From contig BSWB01000004.1 of the NCBI GenBank assembly GCA_033239125.1, forward strand, positions 81,372,501 through 81,436,500: a stretch of DNA of 64,000 nucleotides, read 5' to 3'. Within the stretch, counting starts at the first letter, position 1. Every line of letters begins with the position of its first letter. A program made the position numbers and the translations under genes. This DNA comes from Fagopyrum homotropicum (taxonomy: Eukaryota; Streptophyta; Magnoliopsida; Caryophyllales; Polygonaceae). This document shows, in pieces, positions 1 to 11,440 of the stretch. The notes under the pieces were generated by a model, which did no database searches, was not told the DNA's origin, and saw only the letters and a program-made list of their open reading frames with translations.

Positions 1-434
1 TTCGTATGCAAGCGTCTCATATCTCATTCCAAGAATGTAACCAAATGCTCAACAAAGATGTGGTTCAGCTTAACCAGTAGATCATCATAACTTGTAAAGT
101 GTCTCAAACCTGGTATATACTCCCTCAGTTGAGACACAACAAACACTGGGTGAACATCCTCTAACCTCAGAGGCAAAGCTAAACATCATGCTGCCTTCAC
201 AATATTGATCAAGATCTCAAATAAACCGACATATTGGACACTCAGTTTCCCTTCTAGGCCAATACGCCTGATGTTTCACAGCGGAGATACTCTCAGCTCG
301 ACATGAACTCTCAATCCAAACTGTAGAGGTCAATGCCTCTTGTGTGCATACGATATCTGGCGACTTTGTACAACCAGCATTCTTCCTCTAATCAGCATTA
401 CTTGAACTACAAAATCCTGAATCTAGTCAGGTGT
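1..434 (-). pseudogene. chromovirus integrase C-terminal remnant (left part)
   Basis: Read on the minus strand, this stretch matches the integrase tail of the plus-strand chromovirus at 52740-52915 at nucleotide level (RLEGVHPVF.. and the following DDLVV..PNHIFV-type segment). No long frame survives. It is the 3' end of the pol gene of a minus-strand element that continues at 2267, after the solo LTR that split it. The target site duplication around that LTR shows 434 and 2267 were once adjacent. Identification rests on the internal match, so it is fairly safe. The clade (Del/Tekay-like) is an inference. Confidence 0.75.
430..434. repeat. target site duplication GGTGT (left) of solo LTR
   Basis: GGTGT precedes the LTR and is repeated at 2262-2266 directly after the terminal ACA. 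Five bases is the expected length for Ty3/gypsy integration. Confidence 0.9.
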
Positions 435-2261
435 TGATAACACGATTTATGACGTTAGTTTAGGAATTCATTTAGATAGTTTTTCTCATTATTCATGCAT
501 GGTTTGGCATTAGTTCATGACGTTTACGCTTAATTCATGCATATTGTCGAGATAGACGTCTACACAAACTATTGTCGGTTTTGTAGGTATTTTGGGGAAC
601 TTTTGGAGCTTAATCAATACATTCGAGGATCATTCCTCGTGATTACACACTTCTGGACTCATTAAGAAGCAAGGTAGGAGCAAAGGAGAACACATAGGAC
701 CTTGTTGGTGCATCCCTTGCACCAACTCATGGCTTAACGATCAATAGAGAGTTGTCTATACAAAACCACGGCCCAGACCCAGATTCCACGCCCGCAATTT
801 TGGCCGTGGTTCTCTCTAGACAACTGTAAAAGTTGTCCCATGATCTCCATAACCGATTCTTGCTCTTGGTGGATAATATAAGTGGTGCTGCAGGCTGTTG
901 CTGGAGGATTCTCTCCCACACTCTCTCATTACAAATCATTCCATTGGAGGCTACTCTTGGAGAGGAGGAAAACACTCTCATTTGGGGAAGAAGAAGAACA
1001 ACGCTAGTCTTAGAGTTTTTAGAGTTTTTGAGGGATTTTTTAGTGAGCTTGTTGAATACATTTGCAAGGATTTGTTAGGAACGATTTGGACCTTCTTCTG
1101 AAGGGTTGTAAGTCTTTCTTAAACATATATTCAGCTTGGTTTACTTGTGTTTACTAGTTTTTTTTCTCTTTCATTTCATTTTCTTGCTATGGAAGCCATG
1201 AATGTTTCCTTGTTGAGTTTGAATGTTAAAATGCTTGTTGTTGGCTAAATAGTTTTGATTCTAGGGTAATGGAATGATGGTTATGGCTTGGACTATGATA
1301 GAATAGATATAAATGTATCCTTGGATGATTTGCTTGCTCGAACCTAACCTCTATTAGAAATCACGGTCAGTTCTTCAAGAACCACGCCCGTGGTTTAGTA
1401 TGAACATCCAGTGATTTTCTCTATTGTGCTTGTATTGATGAGTCTGAATGTTAGGATGTTAGATTGTTGAAATCCTAGTGTATTTTAAGCATAATCTACC
1501 CTAGGGTGACCTAATGCTAGCTAACTAAGTGAGGATAGAGCCCTACCCGGTGATTTCCGACCTTAAGTACCAATAATGACGAACTCTAGGTAGTAGTGAG
1601 CCTCATAAGCCGCTATTGGACTAAGTGTGCTAGGTTTGATGTTTAGGACTTGCCTTCCCGAGAATAACCCGGTAATGAGAGGTTAGACCCTTAGATAGCA
1701 ATCCGGTTTGTGTAGATTTCCAAGCTTAGGCTCCTAGAGACTTACCCGGTAATAGGACCTTAGTTGCGGGATTAGTGGATCACGAGACCTACCCAGTGAT
1801 TGATCCTATTTGAGAAACATTCCCTCCCAACATACCATAGCTAGTTCAAGGTTGATTAGAAGCTTGAGTCCAATGCCATAACCGGAATTCCTAACCCCTA
1901 GAATCCGCTTTTCTCTCTTTGATCACATATCTTGTGTTTGTGTTGTTTATTTGTGTTGCTAGCTTGATTTGTTAGTTTGTTTTATAATCTTGCATCATTT
2001 GTGATCCTTGCTTGATCACCACAAAACCAAACCCAAAAAATATCATGATTTTCATTTCTTTATTTCTTTCTCTTTTCTTGGACTAGATTTGCACTATCCA
2101 TAATCACCTATTTGATTCGATTTCACCTTAGTCTTTGTGTTCGACCTCAGAATACTATCCTCGCTACAAAACGACTCATACACCGTGGGTTCACTAGGAG
2201 TTAGGAAAATATATCGAGTTGTAAATTTAAGACTTTTGTGCTACACAATGTTAGCATAACA
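435..2261 (+). mobile_element. solo LTR S, Athila-like family
   Basis: A complete 1827-bp LTR starts TGATAACACG and ends GCATAACA. It is flanked by the perfect 5-bp duplication GGTGT (430-434 and 2262-2266). No primer site, coding region or second LTR adjoins it, so this is a solo LTR left by LTR-LTR recombination. The backbone aligns with the LTRs of A, B, C and F: the 'gtcgagatagacgtctacac' start region, the TATA box at 873-882, the repeated 'acccggtaat' segment and the 'cctcggaatactatcc' end region. It carries CCACGGCCGTGG-type motif blocks at 764-811 and 1361-1400. It interrupts the integrase of a minus-strand chromovirus. Confidence 0.92.
764..811. promoter_or_regulatory. dyad motif block 1 in solo LTR
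   Basis: Three degenerate half or full copies of CCACGGCCGTGG (ccacggcc, ttccacgcccg, ggccgtggtt) lie 60-110 bp upstream of the TATA-like AATATAAGTGG at 873-882. A second block is at 1361-1400. Role unknown; the position suggests an upstream promoter element. Confidence 0.55.
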
Positions 2262-2266
2262 GGTGT

Positions 2267-3812
2267 TATTCCACTAATACTGCTAGGTCACTTCTAGCAT
2301 AAGGATATACGACATCTATGTCTATATATTGTCTCATAGGGCCATCCCCAAAAAAATGCACGTCAATCACTATCATATCATAAACTCATTAATGGGCGGT
2401 AATCTAACCATCCATGCTTCCAATTCAACTTACACTCATAATAGATCCTCAAGATCTAGACGGTCCTCTCTAACTGACCATCTGTTTGGGGGTGAAACGT
2501 AGTCATGGAGTATAGACTCATCCCCAAAGTAGTGTGAATCTGTTGCCAAAATCTCGAGGTAATTCATCCCTATTAATGAGGCTGAGGCTGAGGCTGATTA
2601 TCCAACTCTAGCCAAGCTAGATCTCTCTAAAGCTGAGGCTGAACTATCAATCTCACAATTGTCTTCTCTCGAGACTTCTTTCCGTTCAAGTTGTCAGTGA
2701 CAACGTTCAACTTCTCTGAATGATATGGAATCTCTAGGTTAAAATCTCGATCCACTCGAGTCCTTAACGCTAGTGGTTATTCAACTCCCACGGCGTAAAA
2801 ACGTACCTCAAACTCCTATGGTCTGTGGAAACCTGATATGAAACATCACCCAAGTATTATCTTCAAATCTTCAAGGCTTAAAGTACCATCGCTACTCTTG
2901 ATCATACGTCAAGTAGTCCTCCTCATACGTCTTCAGCTGTAGACACACATATCAATAACTCTACTCCGCTGTATTAATACACATCTCAAACTTAGTTGGG
3001 GTGTATCACCGTAAATCAAGGGATCCCCAGAATCTTCTGACTATGACAGAATGGAAGCAGAGGCCAAATGCCTCTTCAATTCTTCAAAGCTCTGGTATAA
3101 TGCTTGACAACGCAATTTTGGTGGTCTTCCTCAGAAGACTATTAAATAGATGCACATTCACAACATGGCCGAGAAAACTATGCATTCCTTAATTTTCATC
3201 AGTATCTTCCATGTTACAACATACTTAATTCTTGCCAGGTCAACCATGATCCCACGGGCGGAGACAACATGGCCTAAATGGCCACAACTGGCATCTCAAC
3301 TCACATTTAGAGAGTGTAGCATACAACCCTCTATCTTTCAAAATATGCAGAACTGTCCTCAGATGACCGGTCTGCTCCTCTCTGCAACGAGAGTCTACCG
3401 ACATGTCATCAATTGAAACCACCACAATAGATCAGGGAAGTCGATGAAAATGCTATTCATTAACTCCTTGAGGACTATTAAGGCACATGCCGACACGAAT
3501 ACCATCACTACAACTCGTAGTGACAATAATGGTACCAAAGGTTGTCCTATGTATATCTTGCTCTCTCACCCTCAATTGGTGATATCCCGAGCACAAGGGA
3601 ATCCTGAAAATACAATTGCTTCTTGAAGCTGACCCATCACGACGTCAATACGAGACCTTGGATACACGAGTGTGAAGGAAGCTCGTCTTAGCCCACTCCT
3701 CAAGTCGTCAGTTACCATATCTCAACAAGCACCATGTGATATGGGCCTTCTCAATCAATCTCGTAACATACTTCAACTCGATATCCAAGTCCACACTCTG
3801 CTGAAGCAGCAA
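2267..3812 (-). pseudogene. chromovirus pol remnant (INT core to RT), minus strand
   Basis: The reverse complement of 2440-2560 matches the integrase core of the copy at 52205-52310 (FHPQTDGQSERT-type segment). Further right, 3240-3425 (minus) encodes a reverse-transcriptase segment with a degenerate catalytic box (VSIDDM in place of YxDDxL), then HLRTVLHILKDRGLYATLSKCE, a hallmark RT stretch. Beyond it 3500-3600 reads GYHQLRVRE. 3650-3812 is the RT amino end, full of stops. The order INT-RT from left to right fits a minus-strand element. The frame is broken throughout and the element is non-functional. It is cut at 3812 by element D and resumes at 11621. Confidence 0.75.
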
Positions 3813-5299
3813 TGAATGAAGGTATTTCTATGGTCGTCTATACCCGATAAAAAGTAAATCCTGACTTGGAACTAAAACAAGTATAGTAGTTAAATAAGGG
3901 TCGAACACAAGAGAGTTAAGGTGTTTTATTAGATGCAATTATCGATTAAAGAACAAGTAACAAGGGGGGGGGGGTTTGGTTTAATTGATGCATAAAAACT
4001 TATGAAAACGAATAACGCAACGAGTAAGACAATATTTGGTGCATCTACACTAGGTTGATTCTAAGCATGCAATTGCTACTTTGCTGAGTTCGTTTTACAA
4101 GTTTTCAAGTAATCTCCCGTCTCGATCATAAATATGTGTTGAGCCAACCGGTATCAACACAACTTAACAGGTTAATGTCCCGTAAACGTACAAGAACAAA
4201 TAACAAGTTAGCTTTCAAACAAAGACTAATGGATATAAAGAAAAGATTAAAACCGTTAAGCTTATCTTTATACTTGTGTTCCTTTTCTTTAAGTAATTAC
4301 AACCCGTTATTACTTAAAGTTTACTACTAGATTAAAAACCCGAACCCGGAACCAATTAATCCTAGTTGTTTGCATGCACTTTAGAACCTAAGGTGATCAA
4401 TCTCAAGTAATAGTAAAACATGCAATTAGGCAATAGAGATCAAGGAAACACAAAGCATTACTGAATAAAAACTTATATTAAAGAAAACTTACAACCAAAG
4501 TAACAACGCAAATTCAAACCAACCCAATGTAGCAAGGGACTTAGCAACTCATTACAATGGTAGCAAGAAAATCTAAATGGGAAAAGTGGATAATTTGTTG
4601 GCTAATAAGATGGATCATTCTAGCAATCAACCAAGGACTATTGATACTACAAAAGACACTAAATAGGAGTAAATGGCCGGCCCAAAACAGCCACCTTTAA
4701 TGCCATAAAGGTGGTGTAAACAGCCGGAGTAAAGCTTCAGACGTTAAACCGCAGGGGCGGTGAAGGCAAAAATGCTTGATCTTCTTCATGGCCTCCGGAT
4801 CAGCTAGGAAATCCCGCAGGGATGGATCTTCAATGCTCTTCAAACGTCTGACCTTTCAACTTCCTGCCGTTTCTGATGCCAAGCCGCCGGGGCGTCCCTA
4901 TCTCAACGCAGGGGCGGTGACACAACCTCTTCATCTTCCAGCTCCCAGGTTGAGGCGCAGGGGCGCTGGTCTTTGTTTCTTTAGGGCAAGTCACCGCAGC
5001 GGCCCCAAGGAGTGGCGCAGGAGCGGTGACACACTTCATGGCTGGCGTTGGCGAAGGCACAGGGAGCGCTCGGGAGTATGGCGTCACCCGCAGGGGCGGT
5101 GACAAGGCTCCGCTGGGGCGGTGAGGCAATAAAAGCTTTGCTCCGTGAACGATCTTCACTCTTAAGTGCTTATAACTCCTTCCTTTGCTTCTTTTAGTCA
5201 TCTTCTTCTGGACCAAGGAGTTAGTAGCATAAACCGACACAAATGCAACAAAAAGACTTTAAAAACTATCCTAAATGATAGTGATTCCATCACCTATCA
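3813..5299 (-). mobile_element. LTR 1 of element D (3' LTR of left unit)
   Basis: 1487 bp, TGAATGAAGG...CCTATCA on the plus strand (others begin TGACTGAAGG). It contains an 11-G run at 3964-3974 and, at about 4745-5128, a GC-rich array of CCGCAGGGGCGG-like dyads in an otherwise AT-rich LTR. TATA-like sequence is at the equivalent of 10914-10923 in LTR 3. Confidence 0.85.
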
Positions 5300-5312
5300 A
5301 ACTCCCCGATAC

Positions 5313-5723
5313 TTAGACCTCTTGCTCGATGTTGCTTATAGCTTTCTTCAAGCTGTTTGCCTTCTTGGCTGGGAAGTATTTCTCCAAAAATGCCTTGTGA
5401 AGGTTTTCCAAAGTGTCGATGCTCCCGGATGGAAGGTTGTAATACCAATCATCCGCGGAATCTTTGAGTGTGAAGCCGAATGCCCTCATCTTAATTTGTT
5501 CTTCGGTAATGTTGGCCGGCTTCATGCTCATACACACGGTATGGAACTTCCCAAGGTGTTTGATGAGGTCTTCACCACTTAGCCCATGGAAGGATGGAAG
5601 CAAGTGAATGAGACCCGGCTTGAGCTCAAAATTAACTCCTTCCCCTAATGCCGGTATAGTGACCGTAAGGGGGTTTTGAGCCAAGGTGGGCTGCGTGAGT
5701 TGACGAAGTGTACGGTCAGCCAT
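5313..5723 (-). pseudogene. gag: truncated gag of element D, left unit
   Basis: A minus-strand frame of 136 codons with a true ATG (complement of 5721-5723), starting MADRTLRQLT. It contains the plant Ty3/gypsy gag core: NFELKPGLIHLLPSFHG, then FKLKD/SADDWYYNLPSGSI and LEKYFPAKK. Known Athila-type gag proteins are several times longer and end in a zinc knuckle. Here the frame stops after about 136 residues because sequence jumps to the PPT at 5300-5322. About 150 bp separate the ATG from the primer site at 5875-5891. It could encode the amino half of a capsid-like protein but not a nucleocapsid. The identification of the domain is firm; any function is doubtful. Confidence 0.8.
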
Positions 5724-5874
5724 CTATTGTTGAAGTTGTTGTTGTCTTCGTTGCGGGATGTGTGTCCTCTCAATTTCTTGATCAAAAGAAGAAAAACCGG
5801 AGTTAGTAACACGGGTTTGAACCATAAAAATGGTTCAAACCAATAATCAATAATAACAATAAAACACTAAAACT

Positions 5875-5891
5875 CCCCGGCAACGGCGCCA
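5875..5891 (-). other. primer binding site (tRNA-Asp), element D left unit
   Basis: On the minus strand TGGCGCCGTTGCCGGGG follows the LTR end after a few bases. This is complementary to the 3' end of plant tRNA-Asp, the primer used by Athila/Calypso-type elements. Confidence 0.85.
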
Positions 5892-5896
5892 AAATT

Positions 5897-6662
5897 TGAC
5901 TGAAGGTATTTCCATGGTCGTCTATACCCAATCAAAAGTAAATTCTGACTTAGCACTAAAACAAGTATAGTAGTTAAGTAAGGGTCGAACCCAAGGTGGT
6001 GTAAACAGCCACCTTTAATGCCATAAAGGTGGTGTAAATAGCCGGAGAAAAGCTTCTGACGTTAAACCGCAGGGGCGGCCTTCAGCTCCGCAGGGGCGGT
6101 GAAGGCAAAGATGCTTGATCTTCTTCATGGCCTTCGGGGTGGCTAGGCAATCCCACAGGGACGGATCTTCAATGCTCTTCAAACGTCTGACCTTTCAACT
6201 TCCTGCTGTTTTTGATGCCAAGCCGCCGGGGCGTCCCTAGGTCAACGCAGGGGCGGTGACACATCCTCTTCATCTTCCAGCTCCTAGGTTGAGGCTCAGA
6301 CAGAGGCGCAGTGGAAGGCCCAGGGGTGCTGGTCTTCATTTCTTCAGGGCAAGTCACTGCAGGGGCGCCAAGGAGTGGCGCAGGGGCGGTAACACACTTC
6401 ATGGCTGGCGCTGGCGAAGGCGCAAGGAGCGCTCGGGAGTAAGGCGTCACCCGCAGGGGCGGTGACAAGGCTCCGCTGGGGCAGTGAGGCAACAGAAGCT
6501 TTGCTTCGTGAACGATCTTCACTCCTAAGTGCTTATAACTCCTTCCTTAGCTTCTTTTAGTCTTCTTCTTCTGGAACAAGGAGTTAGTAGCATAAACCGA
6601 CACAAATGGAATAAAAAGACTCTAAAAACTATCCTAAATGATAGTGATTCCATCACCTATCA
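5897..6662 (-). mobile_element. LTR 2 of element D, internally deleted
   Basis: Both ends match LTRs 1 and 3, but about 0.7 kb is missing at about 5996 ('cgaacccaagg' joined to 'tggtgtaaacagcc'). The deleted part includes the TATA region and the G run. The dyad array remains at about 6065-6485. Confidence 0.8.
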
Positions 6663-7240
6663 AACTCCTCCATACTTAGACATTTTACTCGTCCCGAGCA
6701 AAACAAATGACAGCCACTAGACTCAAAGGCCTCAGGAAGCATAGGAAAGCAGAAAAGACAATGAAAACAAAAGAAAAGCCAAGAATGAAAGAAGGAAAAG
6801 AGTGGAAATGTGAGAAAAAGGGAGAAACTACCATCCTTATTGCTCCAAGAGTGGCTTACCCGGACAACCTCCTTATGACTCCCCTTCTTATGTCGCCAAA
6901 CGCCAGATGGGAAACCTACACTCGGTGTCGCTCATTTTGCCAAGGCACCCTTTCGGGTGTTGACCTTGCCACTCTTCTTCATTTGGTGATCTCACTTTAA
7001 CTCACATCCCTCAAGTCCAATTTTGCACCAACCTAAGGTTGGTCGGACTACCTTCTTTTTGCCTAAACCGCCCTTTCGAGTTTTTGGTTTATCCAAGGAT
7101 TTTCATGCCTTTTTCATTTTCTTTGGCTTTTTTTTTTGTGAATTTCCAACTGAATTCAAAAGCAAGATAACTCAAAACAACTCAAAAGAAACTGTACAAG
7201 CAATGATATGTCCCTCGCCCATACTTGAAATATACTTTGT
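6663..7240 (-). other. 3' noncoding region and PPT of element D, right unit
   Basis: On the minus strand this ends with a hairpin GCTCG-GGA-CGAGT (6687-6699) and the PPT (6663-6680), directly before the LTR. Further in are three more stem-loops: CACCC-GAAA-GGGTG (6946-6959), ACCAACCT-A-AGGTTGGT (7027-7043) and TAAACC...GGTTTA (7064-7091). No coding frame worth calling. Confidence 0.6.
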
Positions 7241-7439
7241 CCTTAAAGTGGAAATGAGGCAAAGATAAATGTGGGAAAACGAAAAGAGATATGTCCCTCA
7301 ATGGGATGGTCCGGATGGACCACCTGGACCCTCCTCCGGGTCGTAAGGGAAGTGGCGGAAGAAGTGCTCCTGCCGGCGGTAGAGCGTGTCGATGCGGCCC
7401 TCCTGAGCCTCCATCCTCTCTCTAAATGAAGTCTCGTAG

Positions 7440-8640
7440 CAAGCTTGTCAAGCCAGCTGCTGAGTCTCAACCTACTGCTGATGAGCCGCCTGCCAAACAT
7501 CCTGTCGGCGGTCAAAGTGAGTGGTCATGGAGGAGGCGAAGCTGGACTGCCACGCCTGCTGTTGCTCAAGCATGGACCGCTGGTACTCGGTCTGCCATGT
7601 CTGATGTTGTGTGGTCAAGGCTTCCATCTGAGCCTAAAGACTCTCCATGGTCTGATTGTCGTCCCGTGCTGCAGTAGGCATCTCCTCATGAGTGACCGAG
7701 GCCCGGCTGGAGCCTGCAGCATTTCTCCCAACAATATCCTCCTGAGGCCGTCTCGGCGGAACGGGGTCAGCTGGTACGTACAACTCGGAGAGCTCGTCTC
7801 CTAGTGGAAGTCACCGGGGGAGGTATCTAATGTGACTCTCATCTGCTAAAGAGAGCCAAAAGAGGTTCTCCCCGTCCCTCCTAAGGAGCCTACACCTCCT
7901 CAACATACCCTCCGTATACTGTGAGGCCTCTAGTCCGTCCTCGAAGGCAGCGAGATCCATCACCTCTGCAGCTAACAAGGAGATGATCTCGCCTCCCACA
8001 ATGTCTTGTGGCTCATTCTTCCTAATCCACTTCAAAGCGGTAAGGAAGAGGTAAGGCCAATCCGGTACCTAGTCGTTTGTGGGGAGGCAAGCGTATAGCA
8101 ATGGAAGGTCCTTGAGAGCGACCTTATTCTCATCCTTGTGTCCACAGAAGACACTCATGAAGATCTTCGAGATGAGCCTCAAACAGGGGTGGGTGAATTA
8201 GTTGGAGTACTCACCCCCTACATGAAACTCAGATTTGGGGGCGGCCTGCCAAAACTCCATCAAGTCGGGTGTCGGCATGGGGTCCCACCAGTCGTCGGAA
8301 GCGGCTATAGTAACCCCTAATGCCTCCTGCAGCTGAGTGTAGTCCAATGTATACTTTCGTTTGTTCAACTTGAAAGAAAGTCCAACACAACCGTGGTCCA
8401 TCGTTTCCATTTTGAATGTGGCAATGAACTAGCGGCTGAGCTCGGGGTATGTTGGAGCGCTCATTATCAGAAAATCACCGAGCCCAGCGTTGTTGAGGAG
8501 TTCTTGCATGCTCTCTAACATGCCCAAGTGTTCCAAAATAGGAACGTCCAGAAACCGGGTTGCATACACATCCTGACCTTGTACGATCCTATACCGTTCC
8601 TTCTCAGCTTCCGACAACTTATATTTCCTCTAGTCTTCCA
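7440..8640 (-). pseudogene. ORF1-type gene (ATHILA ORF-1-like), element D
   Basis: One minus-strand frame runs from about 8617 leftwards with stops at 8429, 8198 and 7811. It reads RFLDVPILEHLGMLESMQEL, LGDFLIMSAPTYPELS, then KRKYTLDYTQLQEALG and DLMEFWQA. The pattern resembles the plant-specific ATHILA ORF-1 family, whose biochemical role is unknown; its helical 'PTY.EL..EFL' segment is typical. A related frame is present in element E (58783-60990), supporting the call. No ATG is visible at the start of the surviving frame. It lies downstream of the gag remnant and upstream of the PPT, where autonomous relatives have pol. Broken, probably inactive. Confidence 0.6.
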
Positions 8641-8689
8641 TCACTTGCAGTTGAATAAGCAAAGGAATTAGAAATTTCAAAAAATTGAT

Positions 8690-9380
8690 AAAGAGACCAA
8701 CCCTTTGTTGAGTTTTCCGCAGGGGCGGCTGAAGCAGGCGCAAGGGCGGCAAGGCGCGGGTGCGGGAGCTTGCAGGCGCAGGGGCGGGCGAAGAGCAGAG
8801 GGCGATTTTGGAGTCGACGAAGGTTGTGTTGCTGGGGTTGTTCCGGCGTTGTCTTTTTTGGTGTAGGCTTCGCCGGAGGAGGGGCAGTGGAGGGGCGAGG
8901 GTGTTGGTGAGTTAGGGGTATTAGGGGATGTTGTTTGTGTGTGGTGGTGAGGGCTGGTACCGCAGAGGGGGCGGTTGAGGCTAGGTCGCCGGAGGTGGCG
9001 CAAGAGCGTCTGGACAAGGCGGTGCGAGAGCTTCCGGAGGGCGCAGGGGCCTGGGAGGCGTGGTGGACTAGGGTTCGAAGAGTGAACGGAGAGGGGATGG
9101 AAAGGGCGGTAGTTGTAGGTTATTTTTGGGAAGTGTATTTTTTTTTCATTCCTTAATAAAACCGTAGGGACGGCATTGGTGAACGTAGGGGCGGTGACAA
9201 GGAAGAGGGGGTACGCATCCTCACCGCCGGGGGTGGCGCTTATGATCAGTGTCCAGGATGGCCGCCGCAGGGGCGTGGGGTGTCACCGTGGGGGCGGTGG
9301 TCAGTATGTTGCAGACGTTGGCGCAACGCCGGGGGCGGCGTTGGGCAAGGGTGTCACCGCGGGGGCGGGGTCTCCAAGCC
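8690..9380 (-). repeat. internal GC-rich dyad array of element D
   Basis: A patch of about 0.7 kb, much richer in G+C than its surroundings. It has many variants of CCGCAGGGGCGG and ACCGCNGGGGCGGT (for example about 8709, 8780, 9180, 9265, 9350). The same motif fills the U3-like part of the D LTRs. Long frames here are a by-product of low A+T and are not called as genes. Confidence 0.6.
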
Positions 9381-9423
9381 ACATGGGCGGTTTTCTTGAC
9401 AGAAACTCCTCTTCTTATTCCTT

Positions 9424-9437
9424 TGGGTTGCCTCCCG
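9424..9437 (-). other. conserved TGGG-AGGCAA-CCCA-type hairpin, element D
   Basis: Minus-strand GGGAGGCAACCCA preceded by an 'aaaggcgctgttc' segment. The same block (GCGCTT..TGGGAGGCAACCCA) lies about 48 bp after the pol stop in A, C and F. In D it follows the gag remnant because pol is absent. Confidence 0.55.
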
Positions 9438-9500
9438 AACAGCGCCTTTGTTTTACGTCATTGGCTCGACGTAAGGACTCTACCTCTATGATTGAGCCTC

Positions 9501-9923
9501 CTACAACCGTCTGTGAAGGTAATCCTCCAGAGGACCTAGTTTCAATCCTTGTGATGGCTTCAGCCATTTGACCAACCTGCTTTCAAGGTTCTTGATGCTT
9601 GATTCTAATGTTTGGACATGAGTAGCAAAGTGTTTAGTTAAAACGTGCAACATATCTTCAGTTGATTGGTACTTACCTTGACGGGGTTGTTGTTGTTGGT
9701 TTTGTTGATCCCTCCAACGAAAGTTCTGTTGGTCACGCCAGTTTGGCATGAAATTATGTGCATAGGGATCGTTCCTAGGCCTTTGCTACTATAGTTGTCC
9801 ATAACCCATTGCGTTCATCTCAGCATCGTCATCCTAGACTTGGGGACACATGTCCGTTGGATGATATGGGTTAGCACATACTCCACAAGCTTTGAGCTGC
9901 TGTACGGTCAGCCATCTCTTGTT
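9501..9923 (-). pseudogene. gag: gag remnant with zinc knuckle, element D right unit
   Basis: On the minus strand the gag start (ATGGCTGACCG, near 9915) runs almost at once into the knuckle CGVCANPYHPTDMC (C-X2-C-X4-H-X4-C). A Q- and W-rich stretch (FMPNWRDQQNFRWRDQQNQQQQ) and a helical heptad-like segment (THVQTLESSIKNLESRL) follow. Compared with the left unit, the whole capsid-like part has been deleted between the first few codons and the knuckle. Several stops interrupt it. It shows that the D family ancestor had a CCHC gag, unlike A, C and F here. Confidence 0.65.
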
Positions 9924-10066
9924 GAAGTTGTTGTTGTCTTCGTTGCCGGATGTATGTCCTCTCAATTTCTGGATCAAAAGAAGCAAAGCCGGAGTTAGTA
10001 GCACGGGTTTGAACCATAAAAATGGTTCAAACCAATAATCAATAATAACAATAAAACACTAAAACT

Positions 10067-10083
10067 CCCCGGAAACGGCGCCA
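10067..10083 (-). other. primer binding site (tRNA-Asp), element D right unit
   Basis: Same site as 5875-5891 with one internal change (ggaaacgg for ggcaacgg). It is immediately inside LTR 3. Confidence 0.75.
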
Positions 10084-10913
10084 AAATTTGACTGAAGGTA
10101 TTTCCATGGACGTCTATACCCAATCAAAAGTAAATCCTGACTTAGCACTAAAACAAGTATAGTAGTTAAGTAAGGGTCGAACCCAAGAGAGTTAAGGTGT
10201 TTTATTAGATGCAATTATTGATTAAAGAACAAGTAACAAAGGGGGGGGGGTTTGGTTAAATTGATGCACAAAAACTTATGAAAACGAATAATGCAACAAG
10301 TAAGACAATATTGGTTGAATCTACACTAGGTTGATTTTAAGCATGCAATTGCTACTTTGGTGAGTTCCTTTTACAAGTTTTCAAGTAATCTCCCGTCTCG
10401 ATCATAAATATGTGTTGATCCAACCGGCATCAACACAACTTAACAGGTTAATGTCCCGTAAACCTACAAGAACAAATAACAAGTTAGCTTTCAAACAAAG
10501 ACTAAGGGATATAAAGAAAAGATTAAAACCGTTAAGCTTATCTTTATATTTGTGTTCCATTTCTTTAAGTAATATAAACCCGTTATTACTTAAAGTTTAC
10601 TACTAGATTAAAGACCCGAACCCGGGACCTATTAATCCTAGTTGTTTGCATGCACTTTAGAACCTAAGGTGATCAATCTCAAGTAATAGTAAAACATGGA
10701 ATTAGGCAATGGAGATCAAGGAAACACAAAGCATTACTTGTTTAAAAATTATATTAAAGAAAACATACAACCAAAGTAACAACGCAGCTTCAAAACAACC
10801 AAATGTAGCAAGGGAGTTAGCAACTCATTACAAAGGTAGCAAGATAATCTAAATGGGAAAAGTGGATAATTTGTTGGCTAATAAGATGGATCATTCTTGC
10901 AATCAACCAAGGA

Positions 10914-10923
10914 CTATTTATAC
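10914..10923 (-). promoter_or_regulatory. TATA-like box in LTR 3 of element D
   Basis: Minus-strand GTATAAATAG, the best core-promoter candidate. The dyad array begins about 100 bp upstream of it. Confidence 0.5.
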
Positions 10924-11025
10924 TACAAAATGCACTAAATAGGAGTAAATGGCCGGCCCAAAATAGCCACCTTTAATGCCATAAAGGTGGTGTAAACAGC
11001 CGGAGTAAAGCTTCTGACGTTAAAC

Positions 11026-11440
11026 CACAGGGGCGGCCTTCAGCTCCGCACGGGCAGTGAAGGAAAAAACGCTTGATCTTCTTCATGGCCGCCAGGGCGG
11101 CTAGGCAATCCCGCAGGGGCGGATCTTCAATGCTCTTCAAACGTCTGACCTTTCAACTTCCTACCGTTTCTGATGCCAACCCGCCGGGGCGTCCCTATGT
11201 CAACGCAGGGGCGGTGACACAACCTCTTCATCTTCCAGCACCCAGGTTGAGGCGCAGGCACAGACGCGGTGGAAGGCACTGGGGCACTGGTCTTCATTTC
11301 TTCAGGGCAAGTCACCGCAGGGGCGCCAAGTTGTGGCGCAGGGGCGGTGATACACTTCATGGCTGGCGTTGGCGAAGGCGCAGGGAGAGCTTCGGAATAA
11401 GGCGTCACCCGCAGGGGCAGTGACAAGGCTCTGCTGGGGC
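11026..11440. repeat. CCGC-N4-GCGG dyad array in LTR 3 of element D
   Basis: Repeated units such as AAACC..AGGGGCGGCC, CCGCAGGGGCGG, ACGCAGGGGCGGTGAC and CACCCGCAGGGGCAGTGAC. The fullest form is the dyad GTCACCGC-AGGG-GCGGTGAC. LTRs 1 and 2 carry the same array. Confidence 0.65.

Noticed and set aside
2581..2600. Triplicated GAGGCT hexamer
   Set aside because: A short local slippage repeat in decayed integrase sequence with no further pattern.
3964..3974. Run of 11 G (and 10 G at 10241) as a G-quadruplex candidate
   Set aside because: A single homopolymer in an LTR; no set of four G tracts nearby.
4745..5128. Regularly spaced GC repeats as a CRISPR-like array
   Set aside because: Units are short, irregularly spaced and degenerate; the context is an LTR in a plant genome.
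8677..9017. Proline-rich minus-strand frames in the GC-rich part of element D
   Set aside because: Low-complexity translation of the CCGCAGGGGCGG array; no start context, no family resemblance.
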